This document shows, in pieces, positions 1 to 6,183 of a stretch of DNA of 6,183 nucleotides. Source of the DNA: Desulfobacteraceae bacterium. Lineage in GTDB: Bacteria; Desulfobacterota; Desulfobacteria; Desulfobacterales; Desulfosarcinaceae. A program made the translations under genes and the position numbers. The notes under the pieces were generated by a model. The model worked only from the letters and a program-made list of their open reading frames with translations, made no database searches and had not been told where the DNA came from. The stretch is taken from positions 1 to 6,183 of the forward strand of contig JALVRI010000181.1 in the NCBI GenBank assembly GCA_027031325.1, in the 5' to 3' direction. How positions within the stretch are numbered: position 1 is the first letter of the stretch; every line of letters starts with the position of its first letter.

Positions 1-888
1 CGCTGAGCGGAACACCATTCTGGTTCCTGTAACCGGATGCTCAAATCCCAGTTGCCACGCATGCAGTAATTGGCGAGCTGCATCAAGTCCGGACTTGCGC
101 CTGAACCCATAGAGCTGATCGCCCACCACCGGGTGGCCCATAGCCTTGCAGTGAACTCTTATCTGATGGGTACGTCCCGTCTTCAAGTCGAGCTCAAGCA
201 GGGTTGCCTGCCGGTAGACACGTCTTACCCGCCAAAAGGTCAAGGCTGTTCTGGATGACGTGGAAATGGTCGCCATTTTTTTACGATCCACCGGGTGACG
301 GCCGATGGGAAGGTCGATTCTTCCACATCGTCCCTTTACTTTCCCGTGCACCAGGGCGAGATATTTCTTTTCCACCCTGCGGTTCTTGAATCCGGCGGCC
401 AACACCCGATGGGCACGGCTCGTCTTGGCAACCACCAGCACCCCGGAAGTATCCTTGTCCAGCCTGTGAACGATACCCGGTCGTCCTCCCGGCCCCACTT
501 CAGCCACCTGGGGGCAATGCAGGACCAAGCCGTTGACGAGGGTATCTTCACGGTGCCCGGCAGCCGGATGGACGACCAGCCCTGCAGGTTTGTCGATCAC
601 GATAATGTATCGATCCTCGAAAATTACCCGGAAAGGAACCGGCCGGGCCGCTAACATGGCCGTCGAGGCGTCTGTACCGGCAAGGCTTTCCAACAGGACC
701 AAGTCACCTGCTTTCAGCTTGTAGGCCGGCTTGCGCTTTTTCCCGTTGACGGTACACTTGCCAACCTCGATCAAGCGTGCGGCAAACGACCTGGATAGTC
801 CCTCCAGCCTGCTGGCAAGGAAAACATCAAGCCTTAAACCGTTTTCCACGGTTAACGCTTCAAGCTGCCGAACCGAGTTTTGAGCCAT
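1..888 (-). CDS. rluD: RluD-type large-subunit rRNA pseudouridine synthase (3' end cut by window)
   Basis: The product isomerises specific uridines to pseudouridine in RNA; RluD itself acts on helix 69 of 23S rRNA. I translated 296 codons from ATG 888 to the window edge without a stop. An N-terminal S4-like RNA-binding domain spans about residues 15-65 (RLDVFLASRLEGLSRSFAARLI, then VNGKKRKPAYKLKAGD at about 48-62). The catalytic domain shows DKPAGLVVHP (99-108), the hallmark GIVHRLDKDTSG (138-149) with the expected catalytic Asp144 of RLD, KTGRTHQIRVH (237-247), HPVVGDQLYG (252-261) and RQLLHAWQLGFEHP (272-285). Family members run about 310-330 residues, so roughly 15-30 C-terminal residues lie outside. 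An in-frame TAA (the carD stop) precedes the start, and no Shine-Dalgarno is visible before ATG 888. It follows carD by 60 nt and is probably cotranscribed. The fold and family are secure; RluD rather than RluC/RluA specificity is inferred from the S4 domain and overall similarity. Confidence 0.93.
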   Translation of the reverse strand, partial: MAQNSVRQLEALTVENGLRLDVFLASRLEGLSRSFAARLIEVGKCTVNGKKRKPAYKLKAGDLVLLESLAGTDASTAMLAARPVPFRVIFEDRYIIVIDKPAGLVVHPAAGHREDTLVNGLVLHCPQVAEVGPGGRPGIVHRLDKDTSGVLVVAKTSRAHRVLAAGFKNRRVEKKYLALVHGKVKGRCGRIDLPIGRHPVDRKKMATISTSSRTALTFWRVRRVYRQATLLELDLKTGRTHQIRVHCKAMGHPVVGDQLYGFRRKSGLDAARQLLHAWQLGFEHPVTGTRMVFRSA

Positions 889-928
889 GGCGGCCAAGGA
901 TGAGGGCAAGGTTAATAAGAAGGCAGCC

Positions 929-945
929 GCAGGCTTCAAGCCTGC
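929..945 (-). repeat. Perfect inverted repeat between carD and rluD
   Basis: The 17-nt sequence reads GCAGGCTTGAAGCCTGC on the minus strand: two 8-nt arms around a single central base, or a 6-bp stem with a 5-nt loop as RNA. It starts 3 nt after the carD stop. The sequence that follows is only moderately pyrimidine-rich (GGCTGCCTTCTTATT) with no T-run, so it is at best a weak or leaky terminator, an RNA-processing hairpin or 3'-end stabiliser, or a protein-binding dyad. Its role is not determined. Confidence 0.5.
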
Positions 946-948
946 ATG

Positions 949-1464
949 TTATTGGTTAGACGCGAAGATAGCTTCGATTTCCGCAACGACCGCTTTCTCA
1001 TCGGTCTGCTGGGCGGTCGATAGCTCTTTGACCAGCAGGTTTTGGGCGGTATCGTACAGCTTCCTTTCACCGAAAGACAGATCCTTGGTGTTTTTGAGGA
1101 TGGAAAGATCCCTGAAAACCTCTGCAACTTCAAACAAAGAACCGGTTTTGATCTTGTCCATGTATTCCCGGTAGCGCCTGTTCCAGGTTTGGTTATCGAT
1201 GGTCTGATCACGCTTGGACTTCATGATATCGAAAACCTTGGGGATGTCTTCGCGGCTGATTATATCCCGCAGTCCAACCGACTCCACATTCATTGTGGGG
1301 ATCATGATCACCATACCATTTTCAATTATCTTCATAATATAGAAATCATGCTTTTCGCCGTTCACAACCCGGCTTTCGATGGCTTCGATACGCCCCACTC
1401 CATGGGCTGGATAGACTGCCAGGTCACCGACCTGAAACTTTCTGACTTGCTCTTGATCTGCCAT
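949..1464 (-). CDS. carD: CarD/CdnL-family RNA polymerase-binding transcription regulator
   Basis: A 171-residue CarD-family protein. The family binds the RNA polymerase beta subunit and the upstream edge of the -10 element, stabilises open complexes and supports transcription of rRNA and other growth genes. The N-terminal Tudor-like RNAP-interacting domain (about residues 9-65) begins FQVGDLAVYPAHGVGRIEAIE and includes MVIMIPTMNVESVGLRDII (51-69). The helical C-terminal DNA-binding domain (about 70-165) holds TWNRRYREYMDKIKTG, where Trp94 matches the conserved Trp that wedges into the promoter minor groove, and DLSFGERKLYDTAQNLLVKELS. I chose ATG 1464 because the VGD..VYP core lies near the N-terminus in this family and GGGGAG sits just upstream (3-nt spacer, rather short); an in-frame TTG at 1497 would add 11 residues. 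The gene has its own promoter (1517-1545) and lies downstream of the hppA terminator. Length and motifs fit the CdnL type; there is no HMGA-like tail as in Myxococcus CarD. Confidence 0.95.
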   Translation of the reverse strand: MADQEQVRKFQVGDLAVYPAHGVGRIEAIESRVVNGEKHDFYIMKIIENGMVIMIPTMNVESVGLRDIISREDIPKVFDIMKSKRDQTIDNQTWNRRYREYMDKIKTGSLFEVAEVFRDLSILKNTKDLSFGERKLYDTAQNLLVKELSTAQQTDEKAVVAEIEAIFASNQ

Positions 1465-1516
1465 GATCTCCCCGAAATACACAAAAATGATCCGCAAAAT
1501 TTCTCAGTAAATAAAA

Positions 1517-1545
1517 AATATATCATCGTCACCCCTTCTTTTCAA
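1517..1545 (-). promoter_or_regulatory. Predicted sigma70-type promoter of carD
   Basis: On the minus strand a -35 box TTGAAA (1545-1540; 5 of 6 to TTGACA), a 17-nt spacer (1539-1523) and a -10 box TATATT (1522-1517; 5 of 6 to TATAAT) lie in the gap between hppA and carD. Transcription would start near 1510, giving a leader of about 45 nt before ATG 1464. The -35 box directly adjoins the T-tract end of the hppA terminator. The match is close to consensus but untested. Confidence 0.7.
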
Positions 1546-1580
1546 TAAAAAAAGGGCCGACACCTTCCGGGCGCCGGCCC
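1544..1580 (-). terminator. Rho-independent terminator after hppA
   Basis: On the minus strand GGGCCGGCGCC (1580-1570) pairs with GGTGTCGGCCC (1564-1554) over 11 bp with two G-U pairs, around a 5-nt loop (CGGAA, 1569-1565). Seven T's (1553-1547) follow at once, then ATT. The hairpin begins 38 nt after the hppA stop. On the opposite strand the hairpin is not followed by T's, so it works in this direction only. It should end the prs-rplY-pth-hppA transcript. Confidence 0.93.
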
Positions 1581-1618
1581 TGTTATCCCTCCGATATGCC
1601 TTCAGGCCATGAGCTGCA

Positions 1619-3631
<2,013 letters not shown>

Positions 3632-3636
3632 TCTTT

Positions 3637-3641
3637 CCTCC
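3637..3641 (-). promoter_or_regulatory. Shine-Dalgarno deciding the hppA start
   Basis: GGAGG on the minus strand stands 5 nt (AAAGA) before ATG 3631. It lies immediately downstream of, and shares a G with, the earlier in-frame ATG at 3643, so initiation at 3643 would hide the site inside the coding sequence. This favours 3631 and a protein four residues shorter than the longest reading. Confidence 0.8.
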
Positions 3642-3664
3642 ATTCGATGCTTGACATTTTGGTT

Positions 3665-4267
3665 CTACGTTTTCCGGTTGAACCTGTTCATGCCTGATTT
3701 GGTGCCTTCGGAAAGGACGGTCAGTACGGCATCCCGGGCCATTTCAACCATCTGATCCATCTGGAATCGCTCGTCTCCGCTCAAAGGTTGCAGCACATAG
3801 TTGGCCACGTCACTTTCTTTTGCGGGACGACCGACACCCACCCGGATCCTGACGAACCTATCGGTGCCCAGAGCCGCAATGATCGACCTTATCCCTTTGT
3901 GTCCTCCATCCCCCCCTTTCTCTTTGATTTTTATCCTGTTACAATTTAGGTCAACATCATCATGGATGACCAATATAGCCTGACTTGGTATCTTGAAAAA
4001 ATGGGCCAGTTTCTGGACCGCAGGCCCGGAAAGGTTCATATATGTCTGGGGCTTGGCCAGGACCACCCGTCTCCCGGCCAGGCTCCCCTTGCCGTATTTT
4101 GAATTGAACTTGCTGCGTGTAAAATGGATGCCACCTTCGGCAGCCAGGGCATCCAACACCATGAAACCCACATTGTGACGGGTTGCAGCGTAACGCGAAC
4201 CCGGATTGCCAAGGCCCACTATCAAGAAAAGCTCTTGTTCCTGGACAAAATCGGCCACTTGGTTCAT
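3665..4267 (-). CDS. pth: Peptidyl-tRNA hydrolase
   Basis: The enzyme cleaves the ester bond of peptidyl-tRNAs released early from ribosomes and so recycles tRNA in the cytoplasm. The 200-residue product shows LIVGLGNPGSRYAATRHNVGF (15-35), with Asn21 and His31 at the places of E. coli Asn10 and the catalytic His20; KPQTYMNLSG (72-81) with Asn78 for Asn68; IHDDVDL (101-107) with Asp103 for Asp93; and GGDGGHKGIRSI (118-129), where His123 fits His113 but Lys124 replaces E. coli Asn114. The end NRFNRKT fits a family length of about 190-200. ATG 4267 gives about 11 extra residues before the usual (M)xLIVGLGNPG beginning; an in-frame TGA two codons upstream rules out a longer form. Only GTGAGG, very close to the ATG, could serve as ribosome site, so a start at GTG 4258 or TTG 4228 is possible. 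It lies 54 nt after rplY and 33 nt before hppA. Confidence 0.96.
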   Translation of the reverse strand: MNQVADFVQEQELFLIVGLGNPGSRYAATRHNVGFMVLDALAAEGGIHFTRSKFNSKYGKGSLAGRRVVLAKPQTYMNLSGPAVQKLAHFFKIPSQAILVIHDDVDLNCNRIKIKEKGGDGGHKGIRSIIAALGTDRFVRIRVGVGRPAKESDVANYVLQPLSGDERFQMDQMVEMARDAVLTVLSEGTKSGMNRFNRKT

Positions 4268-4287
4268 GCCTCACGGCATTGCCACGT

Positions 4288-4315
4288 GATCTTTCCCGGC
4301 AAACCGGACCAGATC
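4288..4315 (-). repeat. Imperfect hairpin in the rplY-pth gap
   Basis: On the minus strand GATCT (4315-4311) can pair with AGATC (4292-4288), and an inner TCCGG with CCGGG encloses a TTTG loop, with two mismatched pairs between. It fills half of the 54-nt gap and has no T-run after it, so it does not look like a terminator. It may be an RNA-processing or stability element, or chance. Confidence 0.3.
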
Positions 4316-4321
4316 AAAATC

Positions 4322-4969
4322 TTATTCGCCTTCGCCCTCTTCGGACTTTTCTTCGGCCTCAGCGGCCTCTTCCAGGCCTTCCTCTTCTTCTTCAGCCTCG
4401 TCGGCCTCGACCTTGGGGCTCAGGATGGTCAAGACCGTGAAATTGACATCGGACGGAATCTCGATATCTTCTCCCACGGGAATATCCCTGACGTGCAGCG
4501 AGTCTCCCAGATCGAGATCGGATATGTCCACCTCCAGCGATTCCGGTATCCGGCCGGGCAGGCACAGCACTTCCACTTCGCGCCTGATAATCTGGAGCAT
4601 TCCCCCCAGCTCGACCCCCTTGGCCTTTCCGGTGGTAACCACGGGCACGTTGACCCTTACCTTGCGCTGCATGTCGATCGCATAAAAATCGACATGCAAA
4701 ATCTCGTTGGTAACCGGGTGGGACTGCACTTCCTTTACCATGGCGGCCTTGGTTTGCTCGCCGTCATCGATGACAAGGTTGTAAAGGGAGCGGCCCACCG
4801 CACCCTGCTTGATGGTGTTTTCCAGTTCCTTCTTGTCTACACTGAGCATCAACGGCTCAGTGCTGCGGCCATACAAGATGGCCGGGATACGACCCTGGCG
4901 CCGCATGGAGCGGGCCGGGCCATTGCCTTTGGTGGTACGGGTTGTCGCCTTTATCTCAAGTGTACTCAA
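4322..4969 (-). CDS. rplY: Large-subunit ribosomal protein bL25, CTC/TL5-type with acidic tail
   Basis: A 5S rRNA-binding protein of the 50S subunit; the longer CTC form is also called a general stress protein. The 215-residue product has the L25 beta-barrel at about 1-95 (GNGPARSMRRQGRIPAILYG at 15-34; HPVTNEILHVDFYAID at 84-99), then the TL5/CTC C-terminal domain to about 187 (KVRVNVPVVTTGKAKGVELGG at 103-123; LPGRIPESLEVDISDLDLGDSLHVRDI at 137-163). Residues 188-215 form a very acidic tail, with 17 of 28 residues Glu or Asp. The start is TTG 4969: AAGGAGG (4984-4978) lies 8 nt upstream, there is no ATG nearby, and the reading from here matches the N-terminus of the family. It follows prs by 22 nt and should be cotranscribed with it. 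E. coli L25 is only about 94 residues and lacks the second domain. Confidence 0.97.
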   Translation of the reverse strand: MSTLEIKATTRTTKGNGPARSMRRQGRIPAILYGRSTEPLMLSVDKKELENTIKQGAVGRSLYNLVIDDGEQTKAAMVKEVQSHPVTNEILHVDFYAIDMQRKVRVNVPVVTTGKAKGVELGGMLQIIRREVEVLCLPGRIPESLEVDISDLDLGDSLHVRDIPVGEDIEIPSDVNFTVLTILSPKVEADEAEEEEEGLEEAAEAEEKSEEGEGE

Positions 4970-4977
4970 CAGACTAT

Positions 4978-4984
4978 CCTCCTT
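4978..4984 (-). promoter_or_regulatory. Strong Shine-Dalgarno for the TTG start of rplY
   Basis: AAGGAGG on the minus strand stands 8 nt before TTG 4969. It is nearly a full anti-16S complement, which supports the otherwise unusual TTG initiation codon and lies in the 22-nt gap after the prs stop. Confidence 0.88.
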
Positions 4985-4991
4985 GAAAATT

Positions 4992-5945
4992 TTATACGAA
5001 CAGCGAGGTTACCGAATCTCCCCGGTAACTGCGAATAATGGCTTCAGCCACCAACCCGGCGATGGACAGGACCTTGAGCTTTTCCATCGCCCTGGCCTCG
5101 GGTTGGAGAGGGATGGTGTCGGTGGTGGCCAAAGTCGTCAGTCCTGAATTTGCTATCCGCTCCAGAGCCGGCCCGGAAAGGACGGGATGTGTACAGCAGG
5201 CGTGAACTTCCCTGGCTCCCTTTTCCAGCAAAACGTTGGCCGCCTCGGTCAAGGTCCCGGCCGTATCCACCATGTCATCCAGGATCAGGACCACCTTGTC
5301 CTGGACATCACCTATTACCGCCATGGCCTTGGCCTCGTTGGGAGCTGACCGGCGCTTGTCGACAATGGCCAGCCCGGCCTCCAGGCGCTTGGCAAAAGCG
5401 CGCGCCCTTTCCACGCCCCCCGCATCGGGGGAAACTATGACCAGGTCCGAACCGAAATTGGACCGGATATAGTCAAGCAGGACGGGAGCGGCAAACAGGT
5501 TGTCCACCGGGATATTGAAAAAACCCTGGATCTGGCCTGCATGCAAGTCCATGGTAATGATCCTGGTGGCCCCGGCGGTGGTGATCAGGTCGGCCACCAG
5601 CTTGGCACTTATGGGAACCCGGGGGGCGACTTTCTTGTCCTGGCGGGCATAGCCATAATATGGGATTACGGCGGTGATCTTACGGGCCGAAGATCTTTTC
5701 ATGGCATCTATCATCAGCAACAGTTCCACCAGGTGATCGTTTACCGGGTGACAGGTCGACTGGACGATGAAGACATCCTTGGTGCGGACATTGTCCTCTA
5801 TCTCGATCTGGACCTCGCCGTCGCTGAAGGTGCTGACTTTGGCTCCCCCCATGGGCATGTTCAGATAATCACAAATTTTCTGGGCCAGAAGGGGATTGGA
5901 ATTGCCTGAAAAAATCCAAAAATCGTTTAATGTTCTGCTAGCCAC
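4992..5945 (-). CDS. prs: Ribose-phosphate pyrophosphokinase (PRPP synthetase)
   Basis: It transfers pyrophosphate from ATP to ribose 5-phosphate, giving PRPP and AMP, for purine, pyrimidine, His, Trp and NAD synthesis. The 317-residue product, of standard class I length, shows [17 protein letters not shown] (12-28), [10 protein letters not shown] (40-49), the regulatory-loop region [21 protein letters not shown] (95-115), metal/ATP-binding [18 protein letters not shown] (133-150), the catalytic flexible loop around KRRS (197-200), and the PRPP signature [13 protein letters not shown] (219-231). I chose GTG 5945: the protein then begins nine residues before the conserved WIFSGN, and AGGAG (5962-5958) lies upstream, although the 12-nt spacer is long. 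The same frame stays open upstream through the tRNA-Gln gene to 6095, which cannot be real protein. No ATG is present near the start. It heads the run prs-rplY-pth-hppA; no PurR-like operator was recognised. Confidence 0.97.
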   Translation of the reverse strand: MASRTLNDFWIFSGNSNPLLAQKICDYLNMPMGGAKVSTFSDGEVQIEIEDNVRTKDVFIVQSTCHPVNDHLVELLLMIDAMKRSSARKITAVIPYYGYARQDKKVAPRVPISAKLVADLITTAGATRIITMDLHAGQIQGFFNIPVDNLFAAPVLLDYIRSNFGSDLVIVSPDAGGVERARAFAKRLEAGLAIVDKRRSAPNEAKAMAVIGDVQDKVVLILDDMVDTAGTLTEAANVLLEKGAREVHACCTHPVLSGPALERIANSGLTTLATTDTIPLQPEARAMEKLKVLSIAGLVAEAIIRSYRGDSVTSLFV

Positions 5946-5957
5946 GCTTTTTCGTTG

Positions 5958-5962
5958 CTCCT
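5958..5962 (-). promoter_or_regulatory. Likely ribosome binding site of prs
   Basis: AGGAG (within CAGGAGC) on the minus strand lies 12 nt before GTG 5945. The spacer is longer than the usual 5-9 nt, so initiation may be weak, but no other start codon in frame is better placed. Confidence 0.5.
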
Positions 5963-6017
5963 GAAAGTGATTGGTAAAAAATCCGCCCTGCGTTGAAAAC
6001 AGCCTGGCCTCTGCCGT

Positions 6018-6036
6018 TTCAGCGGCCGGCCGCCGC
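6018..6036 (-). repeat. GC-rich dyad in the tRNA-Gln/prs gap
   Basis: The 107-nt gap between the tRNA and prs holds a perfect 12-nt palindrome, GCGGCCGGCCGC (6022-6033). As RNA on the minus strand a 5-bp stem GCGGC/GCCGC with a 5-nt loop can form (6036-6022). A run of six T's occurs about 40 nt further on (5981-5976), too far to make a classical terminator with this stem. It could take part in tRNA 3' processing or a prs leader structure; no known riboswitch was recognised. Confidence 0.35.
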
Positions 6037-6052
6037 AGCCTGCCGGATAGAT

Positions 6053-6128
6053 TGGCTGGGGCGGGAGGATTCGAACCTCCGAATGCAGGAACCAAAATCC
6101 TGTGTCTTAGCCACTTGACGACGCCCCA
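6053..6128 (-). tRNA. tRNA-Gln, anticodon TTG, with encoded CCA
   Basis: The minus strand folds as a complete cloverleaf. The acceptor stem TGGGGCG (6128-6122) pairs with CGCCCCA (6063-6057) over 7 bp, followed by discriminator G (6056) and genomic CCA (6055-6053). The D stem is GTC/GAC. The anticodon stem CAGGA/TCCTG encloses the loop TTTTGGT with anticodon TTG at 6095-6093. The T arm GGAGG-TTCGAAT-CCTCC is perfect. The weak first pair (T-A) and G discriminator are usual for bacterial tRNA-Gln. It reads CAA (and, once modified at the wobble U, CAG). It precedes prs in the same direction and may be its transcript leader. Confidence 0.97.
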
Positions 6129-6183
6129 GCAAGTATGACCCTCGCGGAATGACCAGACATCACATCCAGGCAGGTTATTTCAG
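6129..6183. other. Upstream flank of tRNA-Gln, nothing assignable
   Basis: The 55 nt before the tRNA show no recognisable coding end and no convincing promoter. A CATACT on the minus strand ends only 3 nt before the mature tRNA 5' end and has no -35 partner at 16-18 nt, so the true promoter probably lies beyond the window, or the tRNA is cotranscribed with an upstream gene. Confidence 0.4.

Noticed and set aside
1042..1548. Open frame of 168 codons on the plus strand opposite carD
   Set aside because: Complementary to a conserved CarD-family gene and to its promoter; no independent support.
4124..5038. Open frame of 304 codons on the plus strand opposite pth and rplY
   Set aside because: It spans two conserved minus-strand genes and their gap, and its product matches nothing I recognise.
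5541..5909. Open frame of 122 codons on the plus strand opposite prs
   Set aside because: Antisense shadow of the conserved PRPP synthetase; no motif or ribosome site.
6129..6183. Possible tRNA-Gln promoter (CATACT near the tRNA 5' end)
   Set aside because: Only 4 of 6 to the -10 consensus, too close to the mature 5' end, and no -35 box at a proper distance.

Overview
This 6.2-kb window is a compact housekeeping stretch in which every supported gene lies on the minus strand. Read in the direction of transcription (high to low coordinates) the order is tRNA-Gln(TTG), prs (PRPP synthetase), rplY/ctc (ribosomal protein L25), pth (peptidyl-tRNA hydrolase), hppA (membrane H+-pumping pyrophosphatase), a strong rho-independent terminator, then carD (RNA polymerase-binding regulator) and a pseudouridine synthase of the RluD type that runs off the left edge. 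The neighbourhood tRNA-Gln/prs/rplY/pth, a CdnL-type CarD, the long L25 with a CTC-type second domain and an acidic tail, and a K+-independent H+-PPase together suggest a Gram-negative, probably anaerobic member of the former Deltaproteobacteria (Desulfobacterota, Desulfuromonas/Geobacter-like). That placement is an inference from gene content and remembered gene order; no search was run.

Right-hand block (about 1619-6128): the tRNA gene carries its own CCA. About 107 nt downstream prs begins at a GTG. The gaps that follow are short (22 nt prs-rplY, 54 nt rplY-pth, 33 nt pth-hppA) and none holds a convincing terminator, so prs-rplY-pth-hppA reads as one operon, possibly headed by the tRNA. 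It closes with an 11-bp hairpin plus seven T's, 38 nt past the hppA stop. Functionally it joins nucleotide precursor supply (PRPP), translation (L25, tRNA recycling) and pyrophosphate disposal: PRPP-using reactions release PPi, which HppA hydrolyses while pumping protons. That coupling is inferred from adjacency and chemistry.

Left-hand block (1 to about 1545): carD has a near-consensus sigma70-type promoter (TTGAAA, 17 nt, TATATT) whose -35 box abuts and slightly overlaps the T-tract end of the hppA terminator, so a new transcription unit starts almost exactly where the previous one ends. The rluD-like gene follows 60 nt after carD, with a perfect 17-nt inverted repeat in the gap, and lacks a visible Shine-Dalgarno; it probably shares the carD transcript.

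No phage, insertion sequence, CRISPR array, defence system or other accessory element is visible. There is no gene-free stretch longer than about 155 nt. The useful details are start-site corrections (TTG for rplY, GTG for prs, the second ATG for hppA, an internal ATG for carD), the terminator/promoter overlap, and the residues that assign HppA to the K+-independent proton pumps. I do not see an undescribed system here.
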